NCBI RefSeq assembly: GCF_028858725.1
Contig: NC_084767.1
Location: forward strand, 3,709,501-3,773,500
Length of the DNA stretch: 64,000 nucleotides
Direction of reading: 5' to 3'
Source of the DNA: Colius striatus
Lineage: Eukaryota > Chordata > Aves > Coliiformes > Coliidae
The position numbers and the translations under genes were made by a program. The notes under the pieces were generated by a model that was given only the letters and a program-made list of their open reading frames with translations, had not been told where the DNA came from and did not search any database. Each line of letters begins with the position of its first letter. Position 1 is the stretch's first letter. Below, piece after piece: positions 27,401 to 41,888 of this stretch.

Positions 27401-30400
27401 CACCAAGTTCTTGTATTTGACAGCGTGAACCAATCGTTCAGACCCAGATCCACAAAAACAGCCAGGTGTCTAAATCTCCTTTAGTTTCCTACAGGGCACT
27501 AGAATAAACAGACAATTCTGTAGGCTCAGGTGTCTTCATAAGGGTAAGAAATTGTCTAATTTGAGTTTTCACACATTGCTCTAACACATCTGACTGCAGA
27601 TCATTAAAATGGGTTTCCAAATGAGATGGTCAGCTCGCCCAGTACAGCACTGCAATCCTTGTGCTCCACCACTAAAGCTCAAACCCATCACTGCTCATAC
27701 TCAGGCAGCAGCCTTATCAACTGCTATCTAAAATTCATTTGGGAAGTCATTCTTCTGCCCTTTCTTTGGTGGTAAACCATCTGCATTCAGTTACGCTTTG
27801 GAGAAGTTCAGCAAGTGCCACTTGCTGTTTGTAGATCAGCCATAAGCCCCAGGTGTCCAGGAGTTTGAAACCACCCTCCATTTGCCACCTAAGTGGAGCA
27901 ATTCTCAAGATGCAAACAGATGATGTGATCTCTATCAATCTGCTTGAACAAAACACCACAGGATCTTTCTACCGTGCTCATGCAACTCTTGTGAGATGCT
28001 GGCAGGCAGGGATTTTCATCAGCGTGGGTGGCACTTCTTAGAAACCAAGCATGATTTGGGTTTTTTTCTAAACCTGGCAAATACTTGACTCTGGACATCT
28101 TTTCCACTGCTCAGAGCATGCAATATATATGCTTATATATACTTAGAGTACAGCCAAGAAGATGCCACAACCAGGAAAAGCTCTGCTGTCTACAGGAAAA
28201 CCAGACAAGATGAGCAGCAGCCAGAGAAGAGTGAACGCTCTCAGAACGGAGAGTTGTGTGTTACCGTGAAGGAGATCAGTTTAATTCCCAGATACAGATC
28301 ATTTACTGTGGAAAATCCCTACGAAATTCTGCACAGTCCTCCCAGTCTTAGCAGTTGTAATGTGAATAAGGGACCTCAGAAGGCAGGTGCCTCTGTCTGT
28401 TATTGTACTCAGTCTCACCCTCTTCACACTCAAGCTTGCCAGGAAAGGATGGCACCGACAACGCCACGTCTGGTTCTCCAAGATGCCTTCAGTGTTGCTG
28501 GGTATTGGGAAATTGTATGGCCTTTAATAGCCAATTCATTTTAAGAATGTCTCTTGTTTATAATTTTCTCTTTGTACAAGATGAAAGACTCAGAATGAGG
28601 CAACATTTGTTATAAACAGAACTGGCAGAAATTCTGTCAAGCTTATCTTCACAGAAGGACGTAAGAACCATGCCTGGATGGGCAACAGGGCTCTTTCCAC
28701 AGTTTATGGCAATGCTATTACACTTGAAAACCTGCCATTACACTGGAAAACCTATCAATCCATTGACAACCTAGTTAACTTGCGTGCAAGAAAAAAACCA
28801 AACCATAAAACCATCAATTCATTTGCCACAGAGCCAGTCCCAGAGCTCCTACCGCTCAGTAGAAAGGTTTCAGCTGCAAGGGCATCACAGTACACACTCA
28901 TACACTCATGATCTCACTGTAAAGATTTCTGCTTGACAGTGAAAAGTTCAACAGGGCAACTTTTTTCTCCATCCCATAATTTCTTCCAGGTGATAATTAA
29001 ATGTAAGACTGACAACATGAGATCTCAACATGAAAGCTACAGCTAAAGGGAAAGACTCAGGAGCTCCTAGCTCCAGCTGTTTATCCTGGCTGCCTACATC
29101 TGTATGCCAGGATAAAATCCAAGTGTGAACCAGCTCATTGTTTGAATCCAGGTTGCTATTGTAAGAAAACTCAGGCATATGGGCAGGGAGGGAGCCACAA
29201 GTTGACAGGACACTCAGATGGATTGACCAGGGGGATAAAGAGTCTGAAATACACCCCCAAGAAGAGTTGCTCCACTGTTTAGGCTCAGCCAAAGAAATCG
29301 TGTGGTGCATTGCCCAGAACTCTGTTATACAGCCTGATCCATTCTGCAGGTAAAAATGGTTTTCACATCACATTTCACTCCCAATTGTTGAAAATCTTTT
29401 TGTGAGGAGTTGCTGATTTTGCTGATTTTATGGTAGTAGCTTAGCCTCTGAGATTTTGAAAGGCTAACTGAAAAAAAAAGTGACACAATTGGGTCTTTAT
29501 ATTCGCTTGGTACTGTTCAAGAAGATGTATGATTTGTCCTGTATTATTACAGCATAGCTTTATTCCAGATGGTGTCCAGATTCTTAAGTAGCATTTCTCA
29601 GGAGATGCTTTGTAAGAGGAAAATGTCCTTAGTCATGTATCTAAATCTTCAGAGCTGTGAGAAAACACTCCTTAGCTCTGTATAGCTTCTCACATGAAGC
29701 TTAGAAGTGTTTTGGGGTTGATTATTTTTGTTCTTTATCTTAGTATTCACAACCATAAATCAATTTGGCCCCAATTCTTCTAAGGACACTGAACAGTATT
29801 CATGAGGGTAGTATAATCTCGGGGTCCAAAAAATATCTTGCATCTGCTCCACTGATTCGTGGGATCCTTTCTCCCCACACAGCCCAGCAAGCCCAAAAGA
29901 CTCACAGAGCAGAAACAAGAGAGCCACATTTCTCCAACTACCCTAAAGCCTCAAAGACATCCACTTGAAACAGCACTGGGTGTCTCTGCACCAGTTTGCT
30001 TTCCCAGAGATGTTCACCTTTTCTCTACTCATCTCCTTGTACACCACCCCACCACAACTACACCAGTGAACCCCTCCAAATTTGCAAATCTTAAAAATAT
30101 CTGTCTTCTGAGATGACTGTGAAGCCACCAGCAACTCCTCTGCTCTGTGCCTCGTGAGTGCAGCGTGAGTGTGGAACAAGAACACCATGTTTCTAAGCAA
30201 TTTGTCAAATAATTAAATTATGCACACAATAACTAGCTGGCTCAATTATATTAGCCAGTCTCCATCATGTAATATAATTTCTAGTGGCTGTTTAGGCACT
30301 AATAGCCTCAGATCTTTTTAACTGTGTCTGGTGCCAGCTGAGGTCTGCATGATATCTTTCTGTGCCAAGTTAAACCCCTTGAATGGAAAATTCATGGCTT

Positions 30401-30827
30401 GGTTTCCAAGCCTCTGTTCCTTATGGAAGTTCTAAAATGCCATTTTCAACAAGGATGCTTCCACCATTGAATAGTAGTGAGTTTTTCCACTTAGGCAAAG
30501 AAAAAGCTCTGTTCAGTTTGCTTTTACTTTTCTGCCATTTAATGCTATTTAAAAAGAAATAAACCATTCATCAGAATATTCTGGTATGTTGAGATGCTAT
30601 AATAGCGTTCCCAGGAACACCAAATAAATATATGGCCTTTTTGGCAAGAGTTTCAAGGTCTTTTTCTCCTTCTCCTACAAGAGTATTTTCTTCCTTTCTC
30701 AACTATCATAAGCCCTCCTTCCTTATTTCTTCCTGACTCTGCTGCCTTCAAAAGAAAAGAAGCAAAACCCCAACATTAGACAAGTGGGTTTACTTAGGAA
30801 CACTGTTTATAAAAGTGCTTTTCTTGG

Positions 30828-30900
30828 ATCTGCTTCTGCAGGGGGGTTGGACCAGATGACCTCTAAAGGTCCCTTCCAAACCCTACCACTCTATGATTCT
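30828..30900 (+). mobile_element. Short CR1 3' tail in NSG2 intron 3
   Basis: GGGGTTGGACCAGATGACCT followed by CTAAAGGTCCCTTCCAAACC and CACTCTATGATTCTT is the diagnostic CR1 3' end. Only about 70 bp survive, so the copy was heavily 5'-truncated. Confidence 0.9.
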
Positions 30901-33900
30901 TCCCAAACCCATGGTCCTAATAAGACCTGACTTGCCATTTCAGGAGCTGAGCAACGCCGAAAGCAGCTTCCTTCCAGATCACTAATTGGAGATGGGTTTG
31001 TTTTTTTCAATGAGTGGGACTGCAGCAGACAGACACATCATCTCCACAGCTAACCCTTCATCAGCCCCACGCTGCCATTTCCCACTGCACTGCCTGTGAC
31101 GATTCCGGCGATCACCTCACCTGGGCCGTGACAATGGATGCCTCAGCTCATCAAGGGCCCTTTTAAAATGCATTAACAGGAATACAAGATAAATCAAGTC
31201 ATCAATAAAATGTCTCCTTGCCTACCCTTTGCCTGCCAAGAATCAACCTCTGAAGAGTCTCATACATTCAAAATCATCCCTCACGTTGGGTTTGGTGCAG
31301 GGAAAGCGTTAGGAGCCCTGAATCAGAATGTGTCCATGGATCAGCACACAGCAACAGACTCGGGAAATGCTGCTGCCTTTCTTTGACACCTGACACACTC
31401 AGGTCCAGCTCCACAGCTTGCTCCCCACCAGTACTCACAGACTCCAGCAACCAAAGCTGCAGGTATCTAAGTCTCCAAAAGCTTAGCTTTTCCTGGGCCC
31501 ATGTGTGCAAAGCCACCCAAGCACCAACACCATTTCACTGCCACGGATCAGGCTGTTTGCTTTATGAAAATTCCCTTCTTGCACAGGCAGGGCAATTTTC
31601 AAAGCAAAGCTTCCAGGCTTGTGTATTTGTACTGAGCTAAGGCACAAAATGCTATTCCTCCAAGTCTGTTTTCCTGTGCCTTGCCTCTCCCATCGCCTTT
31701 GTATATTTTGATTTTCCATGTTACACTACCTTTCCCCATCAGCCAGCAACAAGAAAAGATTGGATTTCTAAATGCCCAGAAAAATGGAAGCTCTTTATAT
31801 GCCAGAGCACAAGGTAACTTTCCTCTACCACACCGTAGTCCCATGGACTTCTTAGTTAAAGTGAAATCAAAAGTGAAGCCTGCACAAATTAAAACACTTT
31901 TTTTCAGTGCACTCTTGTGGTTAAAAGAAAGAAAATTAAATCAATGGGAAGCTTGTTCCTTCAAGAAGGTCAGCATATTCACATGCATTTCAGCATCTAT
32001 GTCTGCTATCATGGGTCAGGAATCAAAGCTAATAATATGGCAGTATTCATGGTCCAGTACACATATTTCTCTTAAAAAACTTATTACGTGGGTGCTTCAT
32101 ACAAGGACAAGGGGAGGACTCAGTGGGCAAAGTTTCCCCTGAGTTACTTAAGAATTAAAAGCCTTTCCATTTTAAACTAGAAGTGTGAAGCTTTATCGCT
32201 GCAGATGACTTACAAATGCTACTCTTTTAAAACAAAGAACAAAAAGGAATAATCTAGCTATTTATGATGCCTTCAAAGGCGTGAGCCCAGCTCCATTAGC
32301 CGTGGATCTGACCCAACAGGCTTAATAGATCTGCAAGTACTAACAAAAGAGGGCTCAGGTCTGTTTAACATTCAATCAGCAGCCTGTGCTGCTTTATAGA
32401 GAGAATGAAACATTACATGGGGAGGGGAAGAAAAATGTATGAGTAAAGCATTTCACTTCCCAATTTTTTTAGCATTCTGTGGTTTGGCTCCAAGACTCAA
32501 AATGCACTTCACGACAGTCAATAAACTTTGTCTTGGCTTCAGCCAGCTGAAAACTCTTTCCTCCTCCATCCTATTCGGTCCTTTTTTGCTACATGAGCCA
32601 AACTAGCATTAAGCATACTTCACCTCAAATGCTGACAAGAAAATTACCTAACAAACAGGGCTTTGGTGTGGTGTGGCAGAGGTAGCAGAACGAAACACGG
32701 CTTTGTGCTGTCGAAGACAAAGATGCAGTGTAAGAAACCATTCAGTCTAAGTGGAAACTGTAATTACATTTTGCAATTAGCAGGATGGGTATCTCCTTTA
32801 CAGGAGTTTTGTTCCGAAGCAAAGGGTCAGCTGAGGTTTTTGCTTTGTAACTCCTTTCTTCCTCCAATACATCATGGTCTGGGGATTTTAGATTCAGCAG
32901 GTCTACCCCACAAACCCTCAGTCATGTGAATGTTCTCTGTGCCTTCCATTTTTAGACATTTTCTGCATAGCAATTAGCTTTCTTCTTCTCTCCAAAAATC
33001 AATTAAAGGAAAAAAATAACCCTGAACAAATCTCTTCAACTGATTACTCTGACAGTGCTTGCAGATGGCAGAAATAAAACATATTTGAGGTGTTTTGTTC
33101 TGACTTTGCAAAGGAGCACGTGTGTGTTTCTGTAACAAAAAAAAAAAAGAGTATAAAACGAGAACACAATTTAAGGAATAATCCATTTCATATAAAAGCC
33201 ATGACTTCTTTCTCTTTCCTCCTTACTTTGCCAGGTGGTCCCTAAGCCAGTCATGCAGAGCCTTCTGGTCAAATTAAAATACACTTCTCTTGTGTGTGTT
33301 TTAGACGTGGAAACTAAGGTCTTTTAAGGGTAAGCCCAAGAAGGCTTTACCTTCTTGGCACCTAGCCTGTACCAGAAAGACAGAAAACACAGACTTTTAC
33401 CCAGATAGGGGAACCCTTCCAGGTTTTATAGTACCATAGCTGAGGATGTGATCAGAAATGTCTGCTTTCTGGGAGCTGGGCCACAAATCCACATTCAGTT
33501 CCTTCTCACAGCTCTGAATCGTCACTGACGATCACAAATGGCTCCATCAATCTACCTCCATGCAAGCTGTGAGACCAACTAGGACAGATTTGACCTATCC
33601 TCTTCTCTTCCCAATACAGCCAGAAGGAGGAGAATGATTTCTAAGCTCGTGCAGAAGGATGGTGAGCAACATTTCTCATTTCCCTTCAAATACACCACAA
33701 GTGAGAGTCTGAATCTATGCAGGTGCTACTTTGCATTAGACATAAGTAGATGCAAGGTCAGGCAGAGCTGGGGAGTGGATTTTTCAGGAAGGAGAAACTG
33801 TGACCCTCTGCATTGCAGGGGAAAATGTTCAGTCTCTAAAGACAAGGCAAAGCTTTGGCTCCAGACTGAAGTCACTATCTCGAGAAGACATAAGTGTAGT

Positions 33901-34402
33901 GAGAGCTGCATGACACCCCTGCAAGAACATGCTCACTGCAGCTGAGCCCACTGGGGAAAGAGATTGCCTGATGAGAGCTGAGAACTCCCAAAGGGAGTGA
34001 ATAAGCCTCCAAACCAGCCCCTAGAGACTGAAATCAATCCCTTCGTACTGACACCTCTCCGAGCCCCTCTGAATGCAAGGCAGAACAAGAAGCCACTACA
34101 CCATCCCCAATGCTGATGACAGGGCAACAAGATGCCTACACACTATTGCCACAGCTCTCCTGTGCCTCTCACCCTTCTGATTTTCCTGTTTTGTCCCCTG
34201 TTCTCCTGGATCACACAGCTCATTCGAGCGCCGTGCAGCCCGGAAACAACACCTCAGCCACATTAGCAATTACCACCAAAGTGAGAAAAATCTGTGTGTA
34301 TTAGAGCATGTTCCCTCCCTCGAGCACCATTCACATTAGTCAGTGTAATGGGATCTTTCAGCAGCCACTATGCATCTTCCAGATAAGCGATGTGATGTGG
34401 CA

Positions 34403-34416
34403 GTCGCCATGGTAAC
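34403..34416. promoter_or_regulatory. Perfect RFX-type X-box in intron 3
   Basis: The sequence GTCGCCATGGTAAC fits the X-box consensus GTNRCC, two-base spacer, RGYAAC at every position and is nearly palindromic. It is followed directly by ATTGTTATTGTT, which contains two SOX-like ATTGTT cores. RFX factors bind X-boxes in neuronal and ciliary genes. An enhancer role for NSG2 is inferred, not shown. Confidence 0.5.
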
Positions 34417-37400
34417 ATTGTTATTGTTAGTACTAAAAAGCAGCCAGCAAAATTGTCCTGCTCCCACTCAGAGGAGTCCTTTCTCTATGAGTTACTCCTG
34501 CCCTGTGGTAACTGAACAATTAAAGGAACCTTTGAATTCCTTCAGCTGTTGAATAGGCACAATGACAAACCCCGTGGCATTTTTCTGGGATTGGCTCCTT
34601 TGCTGGTTATAGGAAGAACTATCAGCATAATGCAACAGTCTACAGGTGAAAGCTGAGCATCCTGTGGAGAAGTTTACAGGAACCATGACATGGAAGGGAG
34701 GGTCTGGGAAGGAAAAGTGGGGGGAGCAGAAAGAGAGGAATGCCACATTTGGGTCTGGGTGAGCATGCAGCAGAGCAAGAGAGAGTTGTCACCTACATAA
34801 CTGCAGTGGTGATGTGCCCTTTAAAACAAGGGCGTGTAGAAAAATGTATGCATTTGGGTAAATGAGGGCTTTCTCAAAGCTGTGCTGACAGTGCAGTCAT
34901 TTGGCAGTCCAGAGGCCACAGGGCAATTTTCTGCACCACACTGTATAAGACACATTGTGCTTACATCTCAGGGCATCTTACCTACAGAAAACAAGTGATC
35001 CAGACCCTCTCCCCACCTTCCACCTCCCTTTCCTCTGAGCTGCAATGCCTGTCACATGAGGATCCTTCCACTACAAGACCTAGCTGAATACTCCAGGGAT
35101 TCAATGGGTCGGATTCTGGTGGTGCAAGCAGAAGAAGCAGTTTCCATTTCATCAAAGCAGTTACCAACAGGAAATCAAGCCCTGGCACTGGCCCAGGAAG
35201 ATCTCTCTTAATTAGAAGCCAAGTGTTTTAGATACTGGCTTGGTTTTGATAATGAACAGTTATTGCATCAATGTCTGTTTTGCAGGGTGTGGCTGGAGAC
35301 AAACCAATTTTGTTCTGAATCTTTCACATTAGGTCAGAGGAAAATAATTGTTTCAATATGAGAATTCAATAACAGAAACCATTTGAATGGTTTCCATTGT
35401 ATCTTAAGAACCTGATGAAAAGTGTGGTGAATTATTACATTGCTGTACCATAACAGTTTCAGGGTGGAGGGAGGAGGGGTTGATGTAATGATAAGGAATA
35501 TATCGTCATTGCATACTCAACAAGAATGAATACACAGACAGTGACTCTGAAAATGGATCTTGCCAACTTGCAGCAAAAAGACTGAAGTTACCAGCCTTCT
35601 TCAGTGAAGTAATTACCAATACTTGCAGATTTTTCCAGGTAGATAAATTGCTCACAAGAAAACATCTTCAATATCTCAATTTCTCCCCCATAACACCCAC
35701 TCCCAACTTGCTCTATTAAAGACAAGTACATAGTTTAATTATTCCTACTCTGAAAGACTGGTGACTTCAACTTTCTTAGGAAAACGATCCATCAAAAGGA
35801 AAGACCTGTGGAAGACTCGAGAAGTCAGATAACTATGCTAGGTAACTGTCACCCAGCTAACAGTCATTAAATCGTTGTCTCCCTGAAAAGGCAGTAATGA
35901 ATAGCTCCATGGCATTTAGTGGTAAGGGAGGTCAAACTGGTTGCACATTAACTGAGTTGTGCAATAAAGAGAGCAATTTGTGCAAAACCATTAACCAACA
36001 TGCAGTTATGTGTGTCAACCTGACACTCCGTGTTGTAAGCCTACGCTGGGAGACCACTCCAGGACCTTTTCTGGTGCTATTTGGAGCTAGAAAAATCTGG
36101 TCAAACTCAGGGCTAGCACAAGTCTACCTAAACTCACTGGACCTGCCTGGAGCAAGCACAAAATCCATCAGCTAACTATTGTTCAGTTTGTTCTTAAGCA
36201 GGGTGCTGATGTCTTGAACACGAGCTTCAGCCTAAGTGACAGTCAAGAAAGTGGGCAGAAACACACTCTTCACCTTATAAATGCTTTTGGTTGATTTCTG
36301 TGTTATCTGGACTGGCTGGAAGACAAAATGAGTCACTGGAAACCCTGTCCTCCAGAAGTAACAAGGCTTCACTCAGTGGATAAGTTTGTTTGAAAAACAA
36401 AAGAGCATTTGATCTCATTTCAGTACTGATAGAAAGAAATAAAGGCAGAAACTCACAGGAATGATGAAATATGACAGATTGTTCTGAAAAGATGTAACAC
36501 AGGATATCAAAAAGAAGCAGTAAGCCCTACCTCAATGCAAAGGGTTGGATCTGTTGTCCCATGAAGGAATAGGATAAAGTCACCACACTTGCAGACCTTT
36601 TATAATGCACCTTAATGTTATCACTGGATGGCATTTCATGGTGAAATGAGCAACTTTTAAAGCACGCCAAATGGAAGGCAAACACCAGATACCATTCCCC
36701 TCCAGACTGAGAAACCTTGGTTACTGCAAAATAAGATCATTGCAGTTCAAAAACTTCCCAGAGGGACACACTCCAAAGGCATAAACAGCCTTGAGGAGGC
36801 AAAGTCTATAAATCACTACCAGTCATCTCAGAAAAAATATTGTCATTGCTTCTCTGTGGAGGAGTAAAACAATAAAAGAAATTTCTTTTATGTATGGATG
36901 GCTCAGCCATAATGCCATTTGAACACCATTTTCTTGTACCTCGTCTACACACAACTATCTAAACATTTGTTATAAAGTATGTATGTGGTGACTCATCCAG
37001 CTGAAGAAAAAGCCTAATTGGTCAAACTTCCAGGACACCATGTGCTGAGTTACAGAGAATCATAATCTCATCTATTAGGAGATGTGACAAGTTGCAGAAG
37101 CTATCTAAAATTCCTGGAAGAGGTAGTGTGAAATAAGAACCGTTGCCTAGGGACGGTCTCTTCTTTATGATAATTAAAGAGCTCAGATCTGTGCTGTTCT
37201 GGATGGATGAAAAATATGCATGCATAAGCTTAAATTCTGGCTTTGGCTTGCTCATGCGACAAAGTTGTCTAATAATTCATTAGCTTCTTCAATAAAAGAT
37301 ACCCAAAAGGCAGAATAAAGGCTATCTGTGGATTTGACTGCCATATTCATACGGTCCCAAAACTTCCCCCAAGAACCTTGCTCTTCTGTATAATGCAGCT

Positions 37401-40400
37401 ACATGACTCAGGAAGAAAACAAGGACTTGTGAAGAGTTTCTTTCTTCCCTGAGAACGTTCTCATACCCAGTGACTACAAGCAGAGAGGAGAGGAAAGAAA
37501 AGCACTTCATAGACTGAAAAAGAAATGTTAAAAACCCCTCCAGAGAGGCTATTAGTGGGTGCAGAGCACAGTCATAAATATGGAGTCCAGCAGCACTTTT
37601 CCACACATGCTCATTAATGATATTCACTTTACTATGTTTCTGTTTGAAATAATACCAACTCTACCATTTGGGTGAAAAATAAAGCACGAGACATCTCACT
37701 TTGTGTTCTCCAATAGCAGATAGGAGAGGACTTCATGGCTATTCCTTCACATCCTCTGACTGTCCTGTCTTTTCTCCCAACATACAGGTACCACATGCTG
37801 AGACAGGTTGCTCCTTGGACACGGATCAGTAGAGCTGTGGTAGCAAAGTGGCTCCCTATGAAAACCCTGGAACTGCTGTGGACTCACACTTCTTGTACGT
37901 GCATTCCCCATAGAGCTCTCACATGTTTGCAGTGCACTAAACCAATGGATCATCTACACATGGATGGACTATTGGCCTTTCTTTCCCTCCATCACTTCTC
38001 TTGCAGAAAGCAGTGGGATGATTTACTTGCTTCTCCCACCGTGTAGCTGCCAACAGCCTGGCTCAAGTACAGATGAATACTTATTTTAATCAGCATGTTA
38101 GCAGAAGTTGGGGATGGTATTTCCAGTGTACCACACACTGGAAGGCTGTACAAAACAACCAGCCAGCCAGAAAAAGAAAATATGATCATCTTATTTATAC
38201 TTTTTTTAAAGCTTTTAAAAGTGCAGCCAAGCTGAGCTAATAAAAGTGAAGTATTTACTATGATTTCCTCTTACAAAAAACAAATCTCAAATGATTTCAT
38301 CAGTACCAGATAACAGGCCTGCCTATAACCAGAGGGCAGTATTTTTAATAACTTCTCTAAAAATATGTACTGGTACAAAAATGTGGTGCAATTAGAAGTA
38401 CAAAAGGTAATGAAATGTTACCTATTAGCTCATTTTTCTCAGGAAGTAATACTACAAACTTAAGAGGATGCATTGAAGCCTTATGAAAAGTAGACAGAGA
38501 GAGGCTTATAGTCTTATCCAGTATTAGATGGGGGGCTGAGTGGTTAGTAAGTTGACATTGAATGGGAATGATATGGACTTTAGGGAAAGGGAATAGCTTA
38601 AAAAATGAAACTGTCATGCTGACAGGCTGCATAGGAAGAGACACAGCTCCCACAGCCCTTCCCACCATGCAGTGAAGGGGAAGGCAGCTCAAAGTTTCCC
38701 CTGTGCAGTCCTCCTGCACACATGGGTGAGAGAAAGGGGAGAACCACACGGAAAAAAGGAAGTGGAGAGGAAAAAAACACATCAAAAGGAGAGGTCTGAA
38801 TGCAATAGCAAGTTGGGGGGTTGAAGAATGGGAAGAATCAGATACTCCGTAGAAGGAGTAGATGAGATTTATCCATAGCAGTGGATGAACTTCAAGGCCT
38901 CCAGCATGCACAACGTGTCAGGATGAGATGTTCTCGATTGCTTTTTGAAACAACAGGGACGGATATTCTGATGGGATCCAAACTTGGTTTTGCACTGACC
39001 TTAAAAGTTTTCAGGGCTGCAGGATTTTTACACACCCCAGTGAAGCACCGTGACTGACAACATCAACACTAAGGCCATGTATTGCGGGACAACAGCCAAC
39101 ACATCATTTCCAGGAGACTCTGCATTTACTGCTGTTTCTCAGGCACATCGTGTCTGTTTCTGATTTGTATGTTGTTCACACTGAGAAACATCTGCTGTGG
39201 TTTCCAAGACTGGGGATTTAACTGTGGCTAATTCCCTGTTTACTTTACTAGTGGTACCAACAGAAAGTCACTATTGGTGGTAAGGAGGTACTAGACATGC
39301 AGTAAGAGATGAATGAAGAACTCACTGAAAATCAACAGCATGTAAGCCCCTGGTAAGCAATTTAGATCAAAACACTCAAAAAAAAACCCCAAACCAAGAA
39401 GCTATAAACATTTATTTACAGACCTCAAAGAATAAATTATGGCTTGAAATATCCTGGATGGAAGCAACAGAATGATCTTTGTGAAATCTATGTTAGGGAA
39501 TTTCTGGAAAAAGCAGAACAGTGCCACACTGTAGTGCTTCAGGAGAGAGTAGCTAAACACTTCTCCTTTCAATGAGCTGAACAAGCCCTATCTTGGAGTT
39601 TATCAACAGTGAACAGTAAGAATTTTTCCTGGATCCCATTACATTTTTTAAAGTGACAGTTTCTGTTTCTTGCAAAACTAAGACCAAGTGGGCCAAAGGA
39701 AAGGCTGCTTGGTTCCTGTTATGTGTCGAGGGTGATACCCTTTGACAAAAATCTATAAGCCTAATCCTAGCTCTTCAAGGAGCAGGACTATAGCTAGGCA
39801 TTGCCCACTCTTGATGTTTTCTACTCAAATCATTGGTAATTCCTCTGACTTTGGGAATGTGAAATCAGATCTCACATTTTTATCACTGCCATGCTCTGTG
39901 GTTTAGGAAAAGGATCGTATCTTCTCAAGGGAAAGGAAGGAAATACTATCAGCTACACGCTTGGAGTGTAATTATAGGAGGAATTGAGCCATTCTGATAT
40001 GCTGCAGTCAACAGGAACTGAGGGCACTCAATAATTCATGAGTTCCTCTCCATGTCTGGGTAGAGCCTGTTGAAAATTTCTCAAGGAAACATCTTTCATC
40101 AGAAAATACCAATTCCCATGAACCCAAACTGCTTACAGGACAGGATACGTTTGGCTACTTGTCTAGTATCTCTTTCTTTTATCCAGTTTGAAATGGCTTT
40201 TAATCTGTAATAAAGATTTTACATATGAAAAGGTTTGCTTGACTACAAAAGAATTGCTTAAAGTCAAAACCAATCATTTCAATCCACCTTCACTACGATT
40301 TGTGTATTCTTCTTAAATACAAACGTTTGAGGAGAAAAAAAAATATCCAGACTTGTTTTACTTTCAATTTGAAAATATCTTCACAACTTTCCTGGGAAAA

Positions 40401-40444
40401 GGAAAGCATTTCCTACTTTAGATCTAATTATGAAGGTATTTTCA

Positions 40445-40822
<378 letters not shown>

Positions 40823-41689
40823 CTACACAAGTACCTTCAAACCATAATTTAACACAAACTCATTATACCCTCAGGAACTCAGAAAGGTAGATAAATAATC
40901 AGGCAGATGCACAGATCTAGGACAGTGAGCTTGTCACACTGACTCTTAAAATAGCTGACAGCAAGATGTTTGACATCTACTCTTGCTTAGGACTAGGCAC
41001 ATAATTGTTATATCATACCCAACAGGCAGAACACACAGAGTAACAGCCCATCCTAAAGAAGAGCTTCACTTAACAAAAGCCATGTCCTAATAAGTTCCAT
41101 TGAAGCCAATTTAAACTTGGGCCATTGGGTGTCTTATTTATTCAGGCTCCAGATTATCCATATTAATCTCAGTCTATCACCTTGGATTTTGCCCAGAAGA
41201 TCTCAGTGTCACTTGCTGACTAATTCAGGTCCCACTAATCTGATAAAAATGTTTTATGCCAATGGAGAAGCCGTAGGTGGCTTTTAAAAGGGTTCAGTCA
41301 AATTACCAAAACTGCACTGTCAACATACATTGAATTTATCTGTAGTCTACAATGATCTTAAATATTTTGGGTAAAATGGACCCAATGCAAGCACAAAACC
41401 AGTTATACCTAATGCCAACTGCTCCCAGGGGAGGATGAGCTTTGAAACTAAGAGCCCTTCAGAGAAGCAAGCGCATCCATCCCATTATACACATGAATCT
41501 TAAAAGACTACCCATCCATGAGCCCATGCAGTTAAGCAGCCTCATGAGAGCATACCAGCATAGCCATACTATTTTTCTCTAGCTGGAAAATGCACCAGAA
41601 GACAAAGTGTCCCAGTCTTCAGCACTGGCCATGAGCTGGAGCTCATGCCTAGAGAGGAAGCTGTGGACGTCAGCACACACTACCACTGA

Positions 41690-41888
41690 GCTTAGATTGG
41701 AGATCAGGAAGAACTTTTTCCACAGTCCCAGGCTGCCCAGGGAGGTGATGGAGCCCCCATCCCTGTAGACATTTAAAAGATGCACAGATGAGATGCTGAG
41801 GGACATGGTTTAATGATGGCAGTGTGAGGTTAGTGGTTGGACTTCATGATCTTAAAGGTCTTTTCCAATCAAAATGATTCTATGATTC
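41690..41888 (+). mobile_element. CR1 3' fragment in NSG2 intron 2
   Basis: The blocks GATCAGGAAGAACTTTTTCC, CAGGCTGCCCAGGGAGGTG, TGGTTGGACTTCATGATCTT and AAAGGTCTTTTCCAATCAAA, then GATTCTATGATTC, mark a CR1 3' end of a different subfamily from the 13264 and 19925 copies (TTAAAGGTCTTTTCC instead of CCAGAGGTCCCTTCC). Confidence 0.9.

Noticed and set aside
38357..38911. 184-codon minus-strand frame inside NSG2 intron 3
   Set aside because: The frame has no recognisable domain, and its hydrophobic, Ser, Phe and Pro-rich translation reflects purine-rich plus-strand sequence. No splice or promoter context supports it.
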